In this document: positions 49,971 through 61,102 of the stretch, piece by piece
How positions within the stretch are numbered: the first letter of the stretch is position 1
Layout of the letters: each line of letters starts with the position of its first letter
Assembly (NCBI RefSeq): GCF_016774335.1
Contig: NZ_JAETWA010000041.1
Location: 164,523 to 228,522, forward strand
Length of the DNA stretch: 64,000 bases
Source: Luteimonas saliphila
GTDB lineage: Bacteria; Pseudomonadota; Gammaproteobacteria; Xanthomonadales; Xanthomonadaceae
Direction of reading: 5' to 3'
The notes under the pieces: model-generated
The model's database searches: none
Told to the model about the DNA's origin: nothing
The model's input: only the letters and a program-made list of their open reading frames with translations
Made by a program: the position numbers and the translations under genes

Positions 49971-50387
49971 TCAGACCGGCGGCATCTGCAGAGCCGTCTT
50001 TCCCAGCAACCGCCGCAACACATCGGGCAGCGCGTCCAGGTCGTCCTTCAGCAGCAGGCCGTCGGCACCCGGAGGCTGCTCGCCGGGGGCCAGTCCCCCG
50101 GTGAGGAACACGAACGGCAGCCCGGGATCGTGCGCGCGCGCCAGCGCCAGCGCCTCGGCCCCGGAAAACCCCGGCAGGTTCACGTCCGAGACCACCGCAT
50201 GCGGTGCGAACGCGCGCAGGGCGCCGGCCAGCGCCGCGCCGGTGTGGACGCGCTGGCAGTCCACCGCCAGGCCGCCCTTGCGCATCGCGAACTCGGCCAG
50301 CTCCGCATCGTCGCGCGAATCGTCCACCAGCAGCACGCGCCAGCCGGGCGTGGCCGGCCCGGGGTCCGGCCCGGATCCTGTCGTCAT
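49971..50387 (-). CDS. Single-domain response regulator (receiver only)
   Basis: A 138-residue receiver domain: WRVLLVDDSRDDAELAEFA supplies the acidic pair, AVVSDVNLPGFSG the phosphoacceptor Asp, and a lysine is present in LLLKDDLDALP. There is no output domain. It lies 6 bases downstream of a second receiver-only gene and belongs to a kinase-receiver-receiver operon on the minus strand, so it probably relays or buffers phosphate from that kinase. Confidence 0.88.
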   Translation of the reverse strand: MTTGSGPDPGPATPGWRVLLVDDSRDDAELAEFAMRKGGLAVDCQRVHTGAALAGALRAFAPHAVVSDVNLPGFSGAEALALARAHDPGLPFVFLTGGLAPGEQPPGADGLLLKDDLDALPDVLRRLLGKTALQMPPV

Positions 50388-50393
50388 GCGCGT

Positions 50394-50834
50394 TCAGTTC
50401 TTCTTCGGCGGCTCGTTGAGCACCGCCCAGAACCGGCCGAGCGTGCGCACCGCGTCGAAGAACTGGTCCACGTCCACCGGCTTGACCACGTAGGCGTTCA
50501 CGCCCAGGTCCCAGCTGCGGGCGAGGTCGCTTTCCTCGCGCGAGGACGACAGCACCACGATCGGCAGCGCCTTGAAGCGGTCGGTCTTGCGCAGCTCGGT
50601 CAGCACCTCCAGCCCATCCATGCGCGGCATCTTGATGTCGAGCAGCAGCACCGCCAGGTCCTCGTCGGGACGGTCGGCCCACTTGCCGCGGCGCAGCAGG
50701 TAGTCCAGCGCCTCGACGCCGTCCTCGACATGCACGATCGGATTGGCCAGGTGCGCCTCGCGCAGCGCATCGATCGCCATCTCCGCGTCGTGGGGGCTGT
50801 CCTCGGCCAGCAGGATGGTGCGCAGTTCGCTCAT
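50394..50834 (-). CDS. Single-domain response regulator (Rcp1-like receiver)
   Basis: A 146-residue receiver: ILLAEDSPHDAEMAIDALRE, VLLLDIKMPRMDGLEVL (phosphoacceptor Asp), VLSSSREESDL and NAYVVKPVDVDQFFDAVRTLG (Lys). The PHDAEM and W-x-VLNEPP features are typical of the receivers that partner phytochrome- or PAS-type histidine kinases. The ATG overlaps the TGA of the kinase by 4 bases (50831-50834), indicating coupled translation and a direct partnership. Confidence 0.9.
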   Translation of the reverse strand: MSELRTILLAEDSPHDAEMAIDALREAHLANPIVHVEDGVEALDYLLRRGKWADRPDEDLAVLLLDIKMPRMDGLEVLTELRKTDRFKALPIVVLSSSREESDLARSWDLGVNAYVVKPVDVDQFFDAVRTLGRFWAVLNEPPKKN

Positions 50835-52639
50835 GACTTGCTCTCGTTGGAGGCGGGCTGGTCGCCCGCGGCGGGAAGGGTGAAGTGGAAGGTGGCGCCG
50901 TTGCCGGGTTCGGATTCGGCCCAGGCGCGGCCGCCGTGGCGGGTGAGCACGCGGCGCACGCTGGCCAGGCCGATGCCGGTGCCGGGGAACTCGCTGGCCG
51001 CGTGCAGGCGCTGGAACACGCCGAACAGCTTGCCCGCGTACTGCATGTCGAAGCCGGCGCCATTGTCGCGCACCTGGAAGTGGTGCGCGTCGTCGCCGTC
51101 GCGGCCGTAGCCGATCTCGATCCGCGCCGGCTCGCTGCCGCGGCTGTACTTGACCGCGTTGCCGAGCAGGTTCAGCCACACCTGGCGCAGCATGTTCTCG
51201 TCGCCCACCACCACCGGCAGCGGCGCGATGCGCCATTCGATCCGGTGGTCCGGCGCCTCGGCGGCGTTGTTGGCGTCGAGCATCGCCCGGGTTTCGGCCA
51301 CCAGCGATTGCATGTCCACCGTCTGCAGGCGCAGCGCGCTGCGGCCCAGGCGCGAGTAGACCAGCAGGTCGTCGATCAGCGCCGACATGCGCTTGGCCGA
51401 AGACACCATCACCTCGAGGTAGTGCTGCGACTTGTCGTCGATGCCGTCGCCCAGATGGCGACCGAGCTTGTCGCCGAAGCCGGCGATGTGGCGCAGCGGC
51501 GCGCGCAGGTCGTGCGACACCGAATAGCTGAACGCCTCCAGCTCGCGGTTCACGTCCGAGACCTGCTCGATCTTGCCCTCGAGCTGGCGGTTGAGCTCGC
51601 GGATCTGGCGGTCGCTGGCCTTCTGCACGCTGATGTCGCTGACGGTCACCAGTACCACCGCGTCGTCGCGGTCGGGCAGCGGCATGCGCCGCGCGTTGAG
51701 CACCATGGTGCGCTCGACGCCGTCGGCGGTGCGCTGCACCTGCTCGTGGTCCCACAGCTCGCGGCCGCGCGAGAGCACGTCGGCCAGCCGTCGCAGCGTG
51801 CGCTCGTCGCCCCACGCGCCGTCGCCGAGCGCGGTGAGCGGCTGGCCGCGCGCATCGCCGTCCACGCCGTACAGTTCGGCGAACGCGACGTTGTGCATGA
51901 CCACGCGCTGCGCGGCGTCGATCGCCACGATCGGCTCGCGCACCGTGTCCAGCACCACGCTGGCGCGGGCGCTGGCGCGCTGGGCATCGGTTTCCGCACG
52001 CAGCCGGTGCGCGATCTGGCGCGTGGAATACGCCAGCACGCCGCCGAGCAGCAGCAACTGTCCGGCCATCGCCGCCCAGGTCGCGAGCCGCGCGCGCTGT
52101 TCGACGCGCTCCGCGCGCGCCTGGCGGTCCGACAGCAGGCGCTGTTCCTCCGCCACGATTTCCTCGATCAGCTCGTGGATCGGGTAGCGCGCCACCATCG
52201 CGTCGATGTCGGCGGCGGTCACGTCCGCGGCCTCGGCGTCGATGATGCGATCGGCGTTGGCCTTGCGCAGCAGGATGTTGGTCTGCAGCGCGCCGATGCG
52301 CAGCTGCTGGTCGGGATTGTCGCGGGTGAGTCGCTGTAGCTTCTGCAGGGTCGCCGGGATCCGGGCCCGGCTTTCGCCGACGCGCGCCCGCAGCAGCGCA
52401 TTGTCCACGCCGGCCGCCAGCGACAGCGCGCCAGATTCCATGTTGCGCATGTCCCCGGCCAGGGCGTGCACGGTCGCTTCGGTTTCGTGGGTGTGCACCA
52501 CCATCGCCCAGGCGGCGTCGGTGTCCACCGCGGCCTTGCGCAGGACCAGGAACGGCGTGACCACGATCAGTACGATCGCCAGACCCAGGGCGGGCAGGCG
52601 CCAGTTCGACAGCGGTTGCGGCAAGACGGAGGCGGGCAT
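50831..52639 (-). CDS. Sensor histidine kinase with CHASE3-like and PAS domains
   Basis: A 602-residue membrane kinase: TM1 about 14-34 (LPALGLAIVLIVVTPFLVL), a helical periplasmic CHASE3-like region (VVHTHETEATVHALAGDMRNMESGAL), and TM2 about 190-210. PAS follows (VREPIVAIDAAQRVVMHNVAFAELYG), then the HisKA site FSYSVSHDLRAPLRHIAGF typical of phytochrome-like kinases, and ATPase boxes NLLGNAVKYSRG, VRDNGAGFDM and GTGIGLASVRRV. No output domain is fused; the two receiver genes overlapping and following it are the evident partners. The stimulus is unknown. Confidence 0.9.
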   Translation of the reverse strand: MPASVLPQPLSNWRLPALGLAIVLIVVTPFLVLRKAAVDTDAAWAMVVHTHETEATVHALAGDMRNMESGALSLAAGVDNALLRARVGESRARIPATLQKLQRLTRDNPDQQLRIGALQTNILLRKANADRIIDAEAADVTAADIDAMVARYPIHELIEEIVAEEQRLLSDRQARAERVEQRARLATWAAMAGQLLLLGGVLAYSTRQIAHRLRAETDAQRASARASVVLDTVREPIVAIDAAQRVVMHNVAFAELYGVDGDARGQPLTALGDGAWGDERTLRRLADVLSRGRELWDHEQVQRTADGVERTMVLNARRMPLPDRDDAVVLVTVSDISVQKASDRQIRELNRQLEGKIEQVSDVNRELEAFSYSVSHDLRAPLRHIAGFGDKLGRHLGDGIDDKSQHYLEVMVSSAKRMSALIDDLLVYSRLGRSALRLQTVDMQSLVAETRAMLDANNAAEAPDHRIEWRIAPLPVVVGDENMLRQVWLNLLGNAVKYSRGSEPARIEIGYGRDGDDAHHFQVRDNGAGFDMQYAGKLFGVFQRLHAASEFPGTGIGLASVRRVLTRHGGRAWAESEPGNGATFHFTLPAAGDQPASNESKS

Positions 52640-52844
52640 CGGGCGAAGTGGAGGGCCGGTCGGGGCGCACGGGGACCCGGACGCCGCCACTGGCGCCTCG
52701 CTCCCCTGCGATGGCGATCATTGCCGACACGATCCGGGAGGGCAAGCGTGAGCCCGGGGCGGACGCGGGTGGCATGCACCCTGTCCGGAAAAGCGCGCCA
52801 TCGTCGCAGACGCGCGTGTACGCGGCGCGAAGAGGGCGCCCGGT

Positions 52845-53234
52845 TCAGGCGTCCTCGTCGCCCTCGAGCACCTTGCGCTGCATCGCGTCGAGGTAGGCGT
52901 CGGCCTCGGCGGTCGAGGAGAAGATCTCTTGCAGCGGCACCGCCTTGACCAGGTCGAACACCTTCTGGATCTGCGGCTGCGGATTGACCACCAGCACCCG
53001 GCCGGCGCGCGTGGCCAGCGCCTTGCGCGCGCGGAAGATCGAACGCACCCCGGCGCTGGAGATGTACTCCAGCCCGTGCAGGTCCAGCACCAGCGAGAGA
53101 ATCGCCGGGTCCTCGAGCAGCGGCGCCAGCGCCTCGTCCAGCTGCAGGTAGGTGTGGGTGTCGAGGCGCCCGCCGACGGCGACGGTCTGCACGTCCCGGC
53201 GCGCCGGGTCGATGCGGATGTTCAGGGTGCTCAT
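52845..53234 (-). CDS. STAS-domain anti-sigma-factor antagonist
   Basis: A 129-residue SpoIIAA/RsbV-like protein. LVLDLHGLEYISSAGVRSIFRARKAL is the STAS core, with the phosphorylatable serine in SSAG. It should be phosphorylated by an anti-sigma kinase and dephosphorylated by a PP2C phosphatase; both activities are fused in the protein encoded immediately upstream. Its ATG overlaps that gene's TGA (53231-53234). The 205-base gap to the downstream kinase operon shows nothing recognisable. Confidence 0.9.
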   Translation of the reverse strand: MSTLNIRIDPARRDVQTVAVGGRLDTHTYLQLDEALAPLLEDPAILSLVLDLHGLEYISSAGVRSIFRARKALATRAGRVLVVNPQPQIQKVFDLVKAVPLQEIFSSTAEADAYLDAMQRKVLEGDEDA

Positions 53235-55696
53235 GCGGGATCCTTGGGGTCGGGCGCGGCGTCCAGCCGCAGGGTCACGCGCACGAGGTTGTGGTCCTCG
53301 CGGCGCTGGTAGTCGAGGCTGTCGGCGAGCTGCCGCACCAAGTGCAGGCCGAGGCCGCCGACGCGACGCTCGTCGAGCTCCGCGTCGAGGTCCGGCGCGG
53401 GCGCCGTGGTGGGGTCGAACGGCAGCCCGTCGTCGTCGAGCTCCAGCACCAGCCGCGCCGCCTCGAGCTGCAGCCGCAGGCGCAGTTGCGGTCCGGTCTC
53501 GCTGGCGCCGTGGGTCAGCGCGTTGCAGGCCAGTTCCTCCACGATCAGCCGCGCGTCGTGGATGCGGGCGTCGTCCACGCCGGCTTCGACCAGGGTCGAC
53601 TCCACCGCCGCGGTCAGTTCGGCGATGTGCGCGGGATCGCCGGCGATGGTCTTTTGCAAGGGCAATTCCTGTCGAGGGCCGAACGGCGCGTCCACCTTGG
53701 CCGCCGTCTCCGTCTCCGTCTGCGGCTGCGTCGACTCGGTGTCGGAAACGCGCGTGCGCCGGATCGCCAGCACGGTGATGTCGTCGGACTGGGCCGCGTC
53801 GCCGGCGAAGTGTTGCACATCGGCCAGCAGGCGCTGGCAGGTGCGCGCGGCGTCCTCGTCCGGCGGCAGCGCCTGCAGCAGGCGCTCGGCGCCGTAGGCC
53901 TCGTCGTGCGCGTCGAAGGCCTCGGTCACGCCGTCGGTGTACGCCAGCAGGGTCGCGCCTTCGGGCAGTTCGCACGTGTACTGCGGGTACGCATCGCAGG
54001 GTTCGAACCCCAGCGGTGGCCCGGTCTCCAGCGCCAGCGGTTCGACCCGCCCGTCCGCGTGCAGCAGCACCGGCGGATCGTGCCCGGCGCTGGCCAGCAC
54101 GCAGTGCCCGCTGGCGATATCCAGACGGCCGCACAGCACCGTGGCGAACATGCAGGTGTCGTTGCCGTGCACCAGCCGGCGCGAGGCCGAGGCCAGCAGC
54201 GCGGCCGGCGAAGCGTGGCGCCGCACCTGGCCTTCGAGCACGGTGGCGGTGCGGGCCATGAACAGCGCCGCCGGCACGCCCTTGTCCGAGACGTCGCCGA
54301 TCGCGAACCACAGCACGCCGTCGAAATCGCCGTACTGGAAGAAATCCCCGCCCACCGCCTTCGCAGGTTCCAGCACGCCGTGCACGTCAACGCGCACGTC
54401 GTCGCGTTCGAACAGCCGCGGCGGCGGCAGCATCGCCTGCTGGATCTGGCGCGCGATCCCCAGTTCGCTCTCCGCCTTCTGCCGCGCCCCGGCCATCTCC
54501 TCGATCTCGCGCAACTGGCGCTTGATCGACCCGCGCGCCACGTTGAACGCGCGCGCCATCACCCCGACCTCGTCGCGCCGCCCGGTATGCGGCAGCGGAT
54601 AGTCGAACTCGCCGCCGGCGAAGTGCCGCGCCGACTCGGTCAGGTTTTCGATCGGCTCCAGCAGCCGCCCGGTGTAGCGCCGCACCAGCACCAGCGCCGG
54701 CAGCAGCGCCAGCAGGCCGATCAGCGCCACCCACAGCGCGATCTGCTTGAGCTGGCGCAGGATGTACAGCTCCGACACCGAGGTGGCGAAGGTCCAGCCG
54801 CTGTCGCCCACCGGCATGCCGAAGGTGATGAAGTCCTCGCCGCCGGCGTCGCGGTGCTCGAACTCCACCGGCTGCCGCCGCTCCTGCGTCTGCACCAGCG
54901 GCGCCAGGTCGCCGCGGCCCTGCGCGACCAGCGTGCGCAGGTGCATGCGCATGCGCACGTCGTCGCGCGGGTGCACCACCGCCAGCCCTTCGGGCGAGAA
55001 CAGCATCGGCACGATCCCCGCGGTCTCCGGCAGTCCCTCGAGGATGTCGCGCAGCAGCCGCGACACCGGCACGTCCAGGCTCACCATGCCCAGCGCCGGC
55101 GCGACGCCGCTGTCGCCGGGCAGGCGCAGCGGCAGGTTGTAGGTGGTGAAGTCGACCCCGGCGGTGGCCTCGTTGGCGTAGGGCTCCGACCACCACGGCT
55201 GCGGCGCGGCCATCGTGCGCACGAACCACGGCATCGTGGCGTACTCGTAGCCCAGCGATTCCACCGACTGCTCCACCACCCCCGCGCCCTCGCGCCGGAT
55301 GTACCAGGTGAAGCCGGGATCCTCGCCCGTCAGCCGCCCCGGCTCGACGATCACCATCGCCCCGGCGATGTCCGGATCGCCGGCCAGGCTGGCCAGCAGC
55401 AGCGAGCGCAGGTGCAGCGGTTCGCGGCCGATGCCGGTGGCGCCGGCGGCCAGCGTGCGCCCGCTCACCTGCACCGTGTCGATGATCGCCTCGAGGTTGC
55501 GCGCGGTCTGCCCGGTCAGCGCCCGCGCCTCGATCCGCGCGTTGTGCACGATCAGCAGCCGCGCCCCGGCGTAGAAGGCCAGCGTGGTGGCCAGCACCAG
55601 CACCGCGTTGAGCAGGCCCGACCACAGCGACATCCGCGTGCGCAGGCTGTGGTGCCAGCGCAACGGGTCCGTACGGCGGGGGTGTTCGCTGTCCAT
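53231..55696 (-). CDS. SpoIIE-type phosphatase fused to an anti-sigma (HATPase) kinase, with CACHE sensor
   Basis: An 821-residue membrane protein. TM1 is about 25-48, a periplasmic CACHE-like sensor about 50-305 (GIGREPLHLRSLLLASLAGDPDIAGAMV...PWWSEPYANEATAGVDFTTYNLPL), TM2 about 320-342, HAMP (RLLEPIENLTESARHFAGGEFDYPL). Then comes a PP2C/SpoIIE domain (ELGIARQIQQAMLPP, AKAVGGDFFQYGDF, GDVSDKGVPAALFMA, YTDGVTEAFDAHDEAYG, DDITVLAIRR), and finally an RsbW-like HATPase (LIVEELACNALTHGA, LDDDGLPFDP, GGLGLHLVRQLADSLDYQR). Phosphatase and kinase acting on the same STAS partner within one chain would make it a self-contained switch. The sigma factor or other final target is not in the window. Confidence 0.92.
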   Translation of the reverse strand: MDSEHPRRTDPLRWHHSLRTRMSLWSGLLNAVLVLATTLAFYAGARLLIVHNARIEARALTGQTARNLEAIIDTVQVSGRTLAAGATGIGREPLHLRSLLLASLAGDPDIAGAMVIVEPGRLTGEDPGFTWYIRREGAGVVEQSVESLGYEYATMPWFVRTMAAPQPWWSEPYANEATAGVDFTTYNLPLRLPGDSGVAPALGMVSLDVPVSRLLRDILEGLPETAGIVPMLFSPEGLAVVHPRDDVRMRMHLRTLVAQGRGDLAPLVQTQERRQPVEFEHRDAGGEDFITFGMPVGDSGWTFATSVSELYILRQLKQIALWVALIGLLALLPALVLVRRYTGRLLEPIENLTESARHFAGGEFDYPLPHTGRRDEVGVMARAFNVARGSIKRQLREIEEMAGARQKAESELGIARQIQQAMLPPPRLFERDDVRVDVHGVLEPAKAVGGDFFQYGDFDGVLWFAIGDVSDKGVPAALFMARTATVLEGQVRRHASPAALLASASRRLVHGNDTCMFATVLCGRLDIASGHCVLASAGHDPPVLLHADGRVEPLALETGPPLGFEPCDAYPQYTCELPEGATLLAYTDGVTEAFDAHDEAYGAERLLQALPPDEDAARTCQRLLADVQHFAGDAAQSDDITVLAIRRTRVSDTESTQPQTETETAAKVDAPFGPRQELPLQKTIAGDPAHIAELTAAVESTLVEAGVDDARIHDARLIVEELACNALTHGASETGPQLRLRLQLEAARLVLELDDDGLPFDPTTAPAPDLDAELDERRVGGLGLHLVRQLADSLDYQRREDHNLVRVTLRLDAAPDPKDPA

Positions 55697-55852
55697 GCCC
55701 GGGTCCTCCGGCGGATGCCCGTGGCGCCGATCATAGTCCGCGCCGCGCCCGCCGCGGCGGTCCGTACGCACCCGTCCGCTGGCGCCCGCCGAAGCGGCGT
55801 CGCGCCCCGCCCGCGCCCGCTGCGCCGGCCGCGGGCGCGCCGGGGCCGGCTG

Positions 55853-55860
55853 CTAGAATC
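55853..55860 (+). promoter_or_regulatory. CTAGAATC -10-like element upstream of aceE
   Basis: The third occurrence of this octamer ahead of a plus-strand gene. Transcription from it would start near 55867 and leave about 50 bases of leader before aceE. No convincing -35 is visible. Confidence 0.45.
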
Positions 55861-55917
55861 GGGACTCTAAACTCCCCCAAAACACAGCGCGGCCAGCGGG
55901 CCGCGGCGGAGCAAGCG

Positions 55918-58611
<2,694 letters not shown>

Positions 58612-58631
58612 GTTTCGACCGGCTCGGATAG

Positions 58632-58654
58632 AAGGGCGGCCCTTGGCCGCCCTT
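58632..58654 (+). terminator. Rho-independent-type terminator after aceE
   Basis: A perfect 10-base stem AAGGGCGGCC / GGCCGCCCTT with a 3-base loop, 21 bases after the aceE stop and followed by GTTCATT. The T tract is short, but stem strength and position support termination. It also marks the boundary between core genes and the lower-GC island. Confidence 0.8.
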
Positions 58655-58782
58655 GTTCATTGCAGATGAGGTGACCCGCCCCTGTTCTGGCAGAGGGAAT
58701 CCGCTCCGGCGCGCAACTTGACGAAGGAGTTCCTGACGGCGACGCTGCGCTGGCCACGAATTGTGGGCTGCGGGAGATTGCG

Positions 58783-59592
58783 ATGCTGGGTCCGGACATC
58801 CTAGTCAGAACACTGAGCGTGCCTACTCAGCGAGGTAAGAGTCAGCGGGCTTGGCAGTATCACCCCCGCAGCGATGTACATTCGAAGATCGCATGTTGGA
58901 CATTGCTGCTCGACTGCCTGATTAGTTGCGACAAGCTCTACGAAGACGGAAAGGCAGGACGAATTGGCTTTGCGATCAACCACCAAATGGTCGGGCCGAT
59001 CAACAAGACGCTCGACTTGGTGCTGACACGTGTTCCTAGGAACCGCAATGATCGCGTGCCCAGACGGACGTTCTTAGAAGTGGGCTTGAGCTACGGCATC
59101 GTATTGACACCGGACGAGACAGCTCAAGTCGCCGAGTTTGGATCCGTGTACGAGGAATCGCGGGACGATGTGTCCGAAATCGCGGTGGCCGTGGAAGCGA
59201 AGGCATGCATGACCAAACACATCGGCGCACTTCCGAGACTGCACGCGGAGATCCTCGCTACCGGCTATCTTGCTAAACGAGCGGCCCCGCAGTGCACCAC
59301 AGTGTCGTACACGTTGGTCAACGCGGCGACTTCCTTCATGTCCGAAAGTGCGGTGGAGACCATTCGCCAGCCGGACAGTGCTGTCTCAGTTCTTAAGATG
59401 CTGGAGACCGCGGTGCCGCTGTGCCGGGATCACAGAAATCTGCTCGGTTACGATGCTGTCGGTGCGCTCTCGATTGAATGTAAAAACGATGGGTCGCCGA
59501 TTCGGCTGGCTTCCGGTGTAAGTGCGCCGGCGTCGAACAGCCCGATTCAGTACACGCGCATCATCCGCCAAGTGTGTGCCGCGTATAGGTAG
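58783..59592 (+). CDS. Probable type II restriction endonuclease (no family recognised)
   Basis: A 269-residue protein from ATG 58783 with GGGAG upstream. I recognise no family. A PD-(D/E)xK-like constellation can be proposed: a hydrophobic strand with Asp78 (KTLDLVLTRV), then IAVAVEAKACM with Glu138 and Lys140, followed by an amphipathic helix; the roughly 60-residue separation would require an insertion. It directly precedes an RHH regulator, a C5-methyltransferase and Vsr, the position expected for the cognate nuclease. Base composition is clearly lower in GC than the flanking chromosome, with many AT-ending codons, indicating transfer. Alternatively it could be another defence effector. 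Confidence 0.6.
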   Translation: MLGPDILVRTLSVPTQRGKSQRAWQYHPRSDVHSKIACWTLLLDCLISCDKLYEDGKAGRIGFAINHQMVGPINKTLDLVLTRVPRNRNDRVPRRTFLEVGLSYGIVLTPDETAQVAEFGSVYEESRDDVSEIAVAVEAKACMTKHIGALPRLHAEILATGYLAKRAAPQCTTVSYTLVNAATSFMSESAVETIRQPDSAVSVLKMLETAVPLCRDHRNLLGYDAVGALSIECKNDGSPIRLASGVSAPASNSPIQYTRIIRQVCAAYR

Positions 59593-59611
59593 AGGCCGAA
59601 TGTATTGTTGA

Positions 59612-59640
59612 TTGCACCGCAACGGTGTAATGTGGTGCAA
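59612..59640 (+). promoter_or_regulatory. Iterated half-site operator upstream of the RHH-methyltransferase-vsr operon
   Basis: Three related half-sites occur in 29 bases: TTGCACC (59612-59618), its inverted near-match GGTGTAA (59624-59630) and the exact inverse GGTGCAA (59634-59640). The last two are direct repeats starting 10 bases apart, one helical turn. They sit 18 bases before the RHH start. The arrangement is typical for cooperative RHH dimers, so autorepression of the methyltransferase operon is likely. TGTAAT at 59626-59631 could be the -10. Confidence 0.65.
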
Positions 59641-59657
59641 ACTGTGCTGAGGCTGCC

Positions 59658-59861
59658 ATGCGACATCCAATTTCTAAACCCAGGTTGCGTACTTCGGACG
59701 TGACACGCGCTTCGGTGAGCTTTCCGTCCGACGTATACGCAGAGATTGAGAAGATCGCGGCCTCGAAGAAGGTTTCGGTCGCTTGGGTTGTGCGTGAAGC
59801 GGCGGAGCGATACGTCACTCAACAGTGGGCGTCGGTTGCTGATCGTGAGGAGCGAGCATGA
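59658..59861 (+). CDS. Small ribbon-helix-helix (CopG/Arc-type) regulator
   Basis: A 67-residue protein: basic amino end, a beta strand RASVSFP (near 17-23), helix SDVYAEIEKIAASKK and helix SVAWVVREAAERYVTQ, which is the RHH fold. It lies between the proposed nuclease and the methyltransferase, whose ATG overlaps its TGA (ATGA, 59858-59861). Most restriction systems use an HTH controller protein; here an RHH appears to fill that place, timing nuclease and methylase expression. GAGG lies 5 bases before the ATG. Confidence 0.85.
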   Translation: MRHPISKPRLRTSDVTRASVSFPSDVYAEIEKIAASKKVSVAWVVREAAERYVTQQWASVADREERA

Positions 59862-61102
59862 GGTGCTCGGTCGGGTCTCCCTCCACGAGATCGGCACGTG
59901 GCCAGATGCCACTCATGTTGAAGAGCCGAAAGAAGACAGGCGCTACACGAACCCCGGTCGGAGCCATACACAAGGTTGTGGGGCTCTTCGCCGGGATCGG
60001 AGGCGTCGAGCGAGGGCTGTCCCGTTCCGGCCACGAAACATTGTTGTTCTGCGAGAACGAGCCCGCTGCCATGGCGGTTCTGTCGCACAGGTTTCCGGGC
60101 ATCGATCTCCACGACGATGTGCGTAGCTTACGGGGGCTGCCCGATGGTACGACCCTCGTAGTTGCGGGCTTTCCTTGCCAAGACCTGTCGCAAGCAGGCA
60201 CCACGAAAGGGTTGACGGGATCCCGCTCCGGCCTGGTCGGCGAGGTGTTCCGCCTGATAGAGGCACACCGGACACCTTGGCTGCTGCTTGAGAATGTGCC
60301 GTTCATGCTGCAGCTCGGGCGTGGCGAAGCCATGAATGTCATCACTGAGCGACTAGAGGATCTGGGGTACAGGTGGGCTTATCGCGTAGTGGACTCCCGT
60401 GCGTTCGGACTGCCGCAACGCAGGCGTCGCGTCTATCTCGTTGCCAGTCTAGAAGACGACCCGCGCAACGTCCTGTTCGCAGATGAAGCTGGCGCGCGGT
60501 CCGAGCCGGAGCTCAATGGGCATCCTGTGGCTTGCGGCTTCTACTGGACGGAAGGATTGCGCGGGCTCGGTTGGGCGGTGGATGCCGTACCCACCCTAAA
60601 GGGAGGGTCGACGATCGGCATTCCGTCGCCTCCAGCCATCTGGCTACCTGATGGTCGCGTGGTGACACCCGACATCCGGGACGCGGAGCGTCTGCAGGGG
60701 TTCACTCCTGGTTGGACATCGGCCGCTGAGAAAGTCGCGAAGAAGGGCGCGCGGTGGAAGCTTGTTGGCAATGCGGTCAGTGTGCCCGCGGCGGCGTGGG
60801 TCGGAAGGCGCATGCGGAAGCCGGGTGCCCTGCTTGATTTCGAGACTTTCTCACTGCAGGACAGCCGGCGCTGGCCGGCGGCGGCGTGGAACGTGGGGAA
60901 TGGACGAGTGGGGGTAGCGGCGTCGGAATGGCCCGTTGAGCGTGTGGCGCCCTCGCTAGAGACATTCTTGAAGCACGATCCTGCGCCTCTCTCTGCGAGG
61001 GCGACAGGCGGATTTCTCGGACGTGCACGCCAGGCGAAGCTGCGGTTCCCCAAAGGCTTTCTTACGGCTTTGGAAAGCCATCTGGATCGAGTCGCGCAGT
61101 GA
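59858..61102 (+). CDS. DNA (cytosine-5) methyltransferase
   Basis: A 414-residue C5-methyltransferase. Motif I is VVGLFAGIGGVERGL (near 40-54), motif IV AGFPCQDLSQAG with catalytic Cys107, motif VI LLLENVPF (Glu145), motif VIII FGLPQRRRRVYLVAS, a short target-recognition region (VPTLKGGSTIGIPSPPAIWLPDG, RLQGFTPGW), and motif X VGNAVSVPAAAWVG. About 100 further residues follow motif X (RKPGALLDFETFSLQD...HLDRVAQ), an unusual carboxy extension. It protects host DNA from the proposed nuclease. The ATG couples to the RHH gene; later in-frame methionines (residues 17 and 20) are possible starts. Confidence 0.93.
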   Translation: MRCSVGSPSTRSARGQMPLMLKSRKKTGATRTPVGAIHKVVGLFAGIGGVERGLSRSGHETLLFCENEPAAMAVLSHRFPGIDLHDDVRSLRGLPDGTTLVVAGFPCQDLSQAGTTKGLTGSRSGLVGEVFRLIEAHRTPWLLLENVPFMLQLGRGEAMNVITERLEDLGYRWAYRVVDSRAFGLPQRRRRVYLVASLEDDPRNVLFADEAGARSEPELNGHPVACGFYWTEGLRGLGWAVDAVPTLKGGSTIGIPSPPAIWLPDGRVVTPDIRDAERLQGFTPGWTSAAEKVAKKGARWKLVGNAVSVPAAAWVGRRMRKPGALLDFETFSLQDSRRWPAAAWNVGNGRVGVAASEWPVERVAPSLETFLKHDPAPLSARATGGFLGRARQAKLRFPKGFLTALESHLDRVAQ

